NCBI GenBank assembly: GCA_905373425.1
Contig: CAJPST010000033.1
Coordinates: 1-14,454, forward strand
Reading direction: 5' to 3'
DNA length: 14,454 bases
From: an uncultured Mesocricetibacter sp.
GTDB lineage: Bacteria > Pseudomonadota > Gammaproteobacteria > Enterobacterales > Pasteurellaceae
A program made the position numbers and the translations under genes. Positions 13,880-14,454 of the stretch are shown one piece after another. Each line of letters opens with the position of its first letter. Within the stretch, counting starts at the first letter, position 1. Under the pieces are notes generated by a model. That model did not search any database and was not told the origin of the DNA. It saw only the letters and a list, made by a program, of their open reading frames with translations.

Positions 13880-14089
13880 ATGTCACAAATGAACGGAACC
13901 GTCAAATGGTTCAACGATACAAAAGGATTTGGTTTTTTACAAGCGGATAGCGGCGAAGAAGTGTTCGTTCACTTTTCTGCAATCAAAAGCGACGGGTTTC
14001 GTAGCTTAAAAGACGGTCAAAAAGTAACTTTTGATGTGGTTGACGATAAACGCGGTAAAAAAGCGGACAATGTAGTAGTTGTGGCTTAG
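13880..14089 (+). CDS. CspA-family cold-shock protein
   Basis: This is a 69-residue single cold-shock domain protein that binds single-stranded RNA/DNA, probably as an RNA chaperone. RNP1 is KGFGFL (15-20) and RNP2 is VFVHF (28-32), with the standard NGTVKWFND opening and the KKADNVVVVA end. The start at 13880 has AGGA about 9 bases upstream and gives the normal family length. The frame is open upstream to a TTG at 13811 and would add a hydrophobic segment, which no cold-shock protein has, so it was not used. The protein looks like the CspA/CspE type rather than CspD. Expression may be temperature-controlled, but that is not shown by the sequence. Confidence 0.95.
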   Translation: MSQMNGTVKWFNDTKGFGFLQADSGEEVFVHFSAIKSDGFRSLKDGQKVTFDVVDDKRGKKADNVVVVA

Positions 14090-14107
14090 TCGTCATTGAG
14101 ATGATAA

Positions 14108-14152
14108 AAAGGCCATCGCATGGTTACCATAAGGTGAAAGTGCGGTGGCTTT
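14108..14152 (+). terminator. Candidate terminator of csp built around an uptake signal
   Basis: AAAG-G-CCATCGCA (14108-14120) pairs with TGCGGTGGCTTT (14141-14152). This makes twelve base pairs with one bulged G and one G-U pair, closing a 20-base loop, followed by T-rich sequence (TCTTATTTGTTTT). It lies 18 bases after the csp stop. The T-run is interrupted, so efficiency is uncertain. Confidence 0.6.
14138..14146 (+). repeat. DNA uptake signal after csp
   Basis: This is an exact AAGTGCGGT. Six of its nine bases form the 3' arm of the csp terminator stem. Confidence 0.9.
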
Positions 14153-14199
14153 CTTATTTGTTTTACAGTTTAATATAGAAAATTAAATTGTGAAGCAAC

Positions 14200-14234
14200 A
14201 AAAAAGCGTTAAATCCGAAGATTAACGCTTTTTT
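14200..14234 (-). terminator. Terminator of the initiator tRNA gene
   Basis: A perfect 13-base inverted repeat (AAAAAAGCGTTAA / TTAACGCTTTTTT) begins five bases after the tRNA 3' end on the minus strand. The loop on that strand contains CTTCGG. The symmetric A and T runs also allow it to act on transcripts from the csp side. Confidence 0.93.
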
Positions 14235-14239
14235 AAATT

Positions 14240-14316
14240 TGGTTGCGGGGGCCGGATTTGAACCGACGGCCTTCGGGTTATGAGCCCGACGAGCTACCAA
14301 GCTGCTCCACCCCGCG
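14240..14316 (-). tRNA. Initiator tRNA-Met (anticodon CAU)
   Basis: The minus strand gives a 77-base cloverleaf nearly identical to E. coli initiator tRNA. The 5' end is CGCGGGG, and the anticodon CAU (14282-14280) is flanked by the three G-C pairs GGG/CCC. The T-arm reads GGTTCAAAT, and the 3' CCA is encoded. The C1-A72 mismatch at the top of the acceptor stem and the three G-C pairs in the anticodon stem are the classic initiator identity marks, so this is tRNA-fMet rather than elongator tRNA-Met. Confidence 0.97.
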
Positions 14317-14329
14317 TTAGAGGTGGTTA

Positions 14330-14357
14330 AATATACGCTTTTTATTAGTGAATGCAA
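14330..14357 (-). promoter_or_regulatory. Promoter of the initiator tRNA gene
   Basis: On the minus strand TTGCAT (14357-14352) and TATATT (14335-14330) are separated by 16 bases. They place transcription start only a few bases before the mature 5' end at 14316. Confidence 0.7.
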
Positions 14358-14454
14358 GTAAATATGTCGAAAAATATAATTAATCGAGTTAAAAATAGAC
14401 TAAAAGTACATTTTTTCGGCATTTTATCACTTCTAAAATCAATTAAAAAAAGAT

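Noticed and set aside
1..14454. Search for CRISPR arrays, prophage or defence genes, toxin-antitoxin pairs beyond ratA/rnfH, rRNA, or attachment sites at the tRNA.
   Set aside because: No spaced direct repeats, no intact integrase or transposase, and no duplicated tRNA 3' end were seen. Sequence beyond the tRNA gene (14358-14454) shows nothing recognisable.

Overview
The window looks like a chromosomal stretch from a member of the Pasteurellaceae (Haemophilus/Aggregatibacter/Pasteurella type). The main evidence is 12 exact copies of the 9-base Hin-type DNA uptake signal (AAGTGCGGT or its complement), about one per 1.2 kb. The AT-rich base composition and the close resemblance of the ribosomal and Mla proteins to that family agree with this. 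I cannot name the genus or species from sequence alone.

Layout, left to right. Positions 1-85 hold the last 27 codons of an unidentified reading frame. A MipA/OmpV-family outer-membrane barrel gene lies on the minus strand (110-889). About 0.9 kb without an intact gene follows; it may carry a transposase relic and ends in a structured leader for rplM-rpsI (ribosomal proteins L13 and S9), which closes with a hairpin terminator. Next is a tightly overlapping cluster ratA-rnfH-roxA-xseA (2908-6201). A second promoter starts the seven-gene run mlaF-mlaE-mlaD-mlaC-mlaB-ibaG-murA (6325-11057), which covers retrograde phospholipid transport, a BolA-like protein and the first committed step of peptidoglycan synthesis. 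A two-way terminator separates murA from the convergent fbp gene (minus strand). fbp is divergent from mpl across an intergenic region with a perfect CRP half-site pair. A CspA-family cold-shock gene and an initiator tRNA-Met gene on the minus strand finish the window.

Functionally the window is core housekeeping. The Mla genes, MurA, Mpl and the MipA-like barrel all concern the envelope, while L13, S9, RatA, RoxA and tRNA-fMet all concern the ribosome or translation initiation. All intact genes are full length with no frameshifts. Several plausible starts lie downstream of the longest open frame (rnfH, roxA, mlaF, mlaC, csp).

I did not find a convincing new defence, mobile or biosynthetic system. 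The points most worth a second look are the uptake signals built into terminator-like hairpins after mpl and csp, the gene-poor interval at 890-1640, the CRP site between fbp and mpl, and the 50S-themed ratA-rnfH-roxA cluster.
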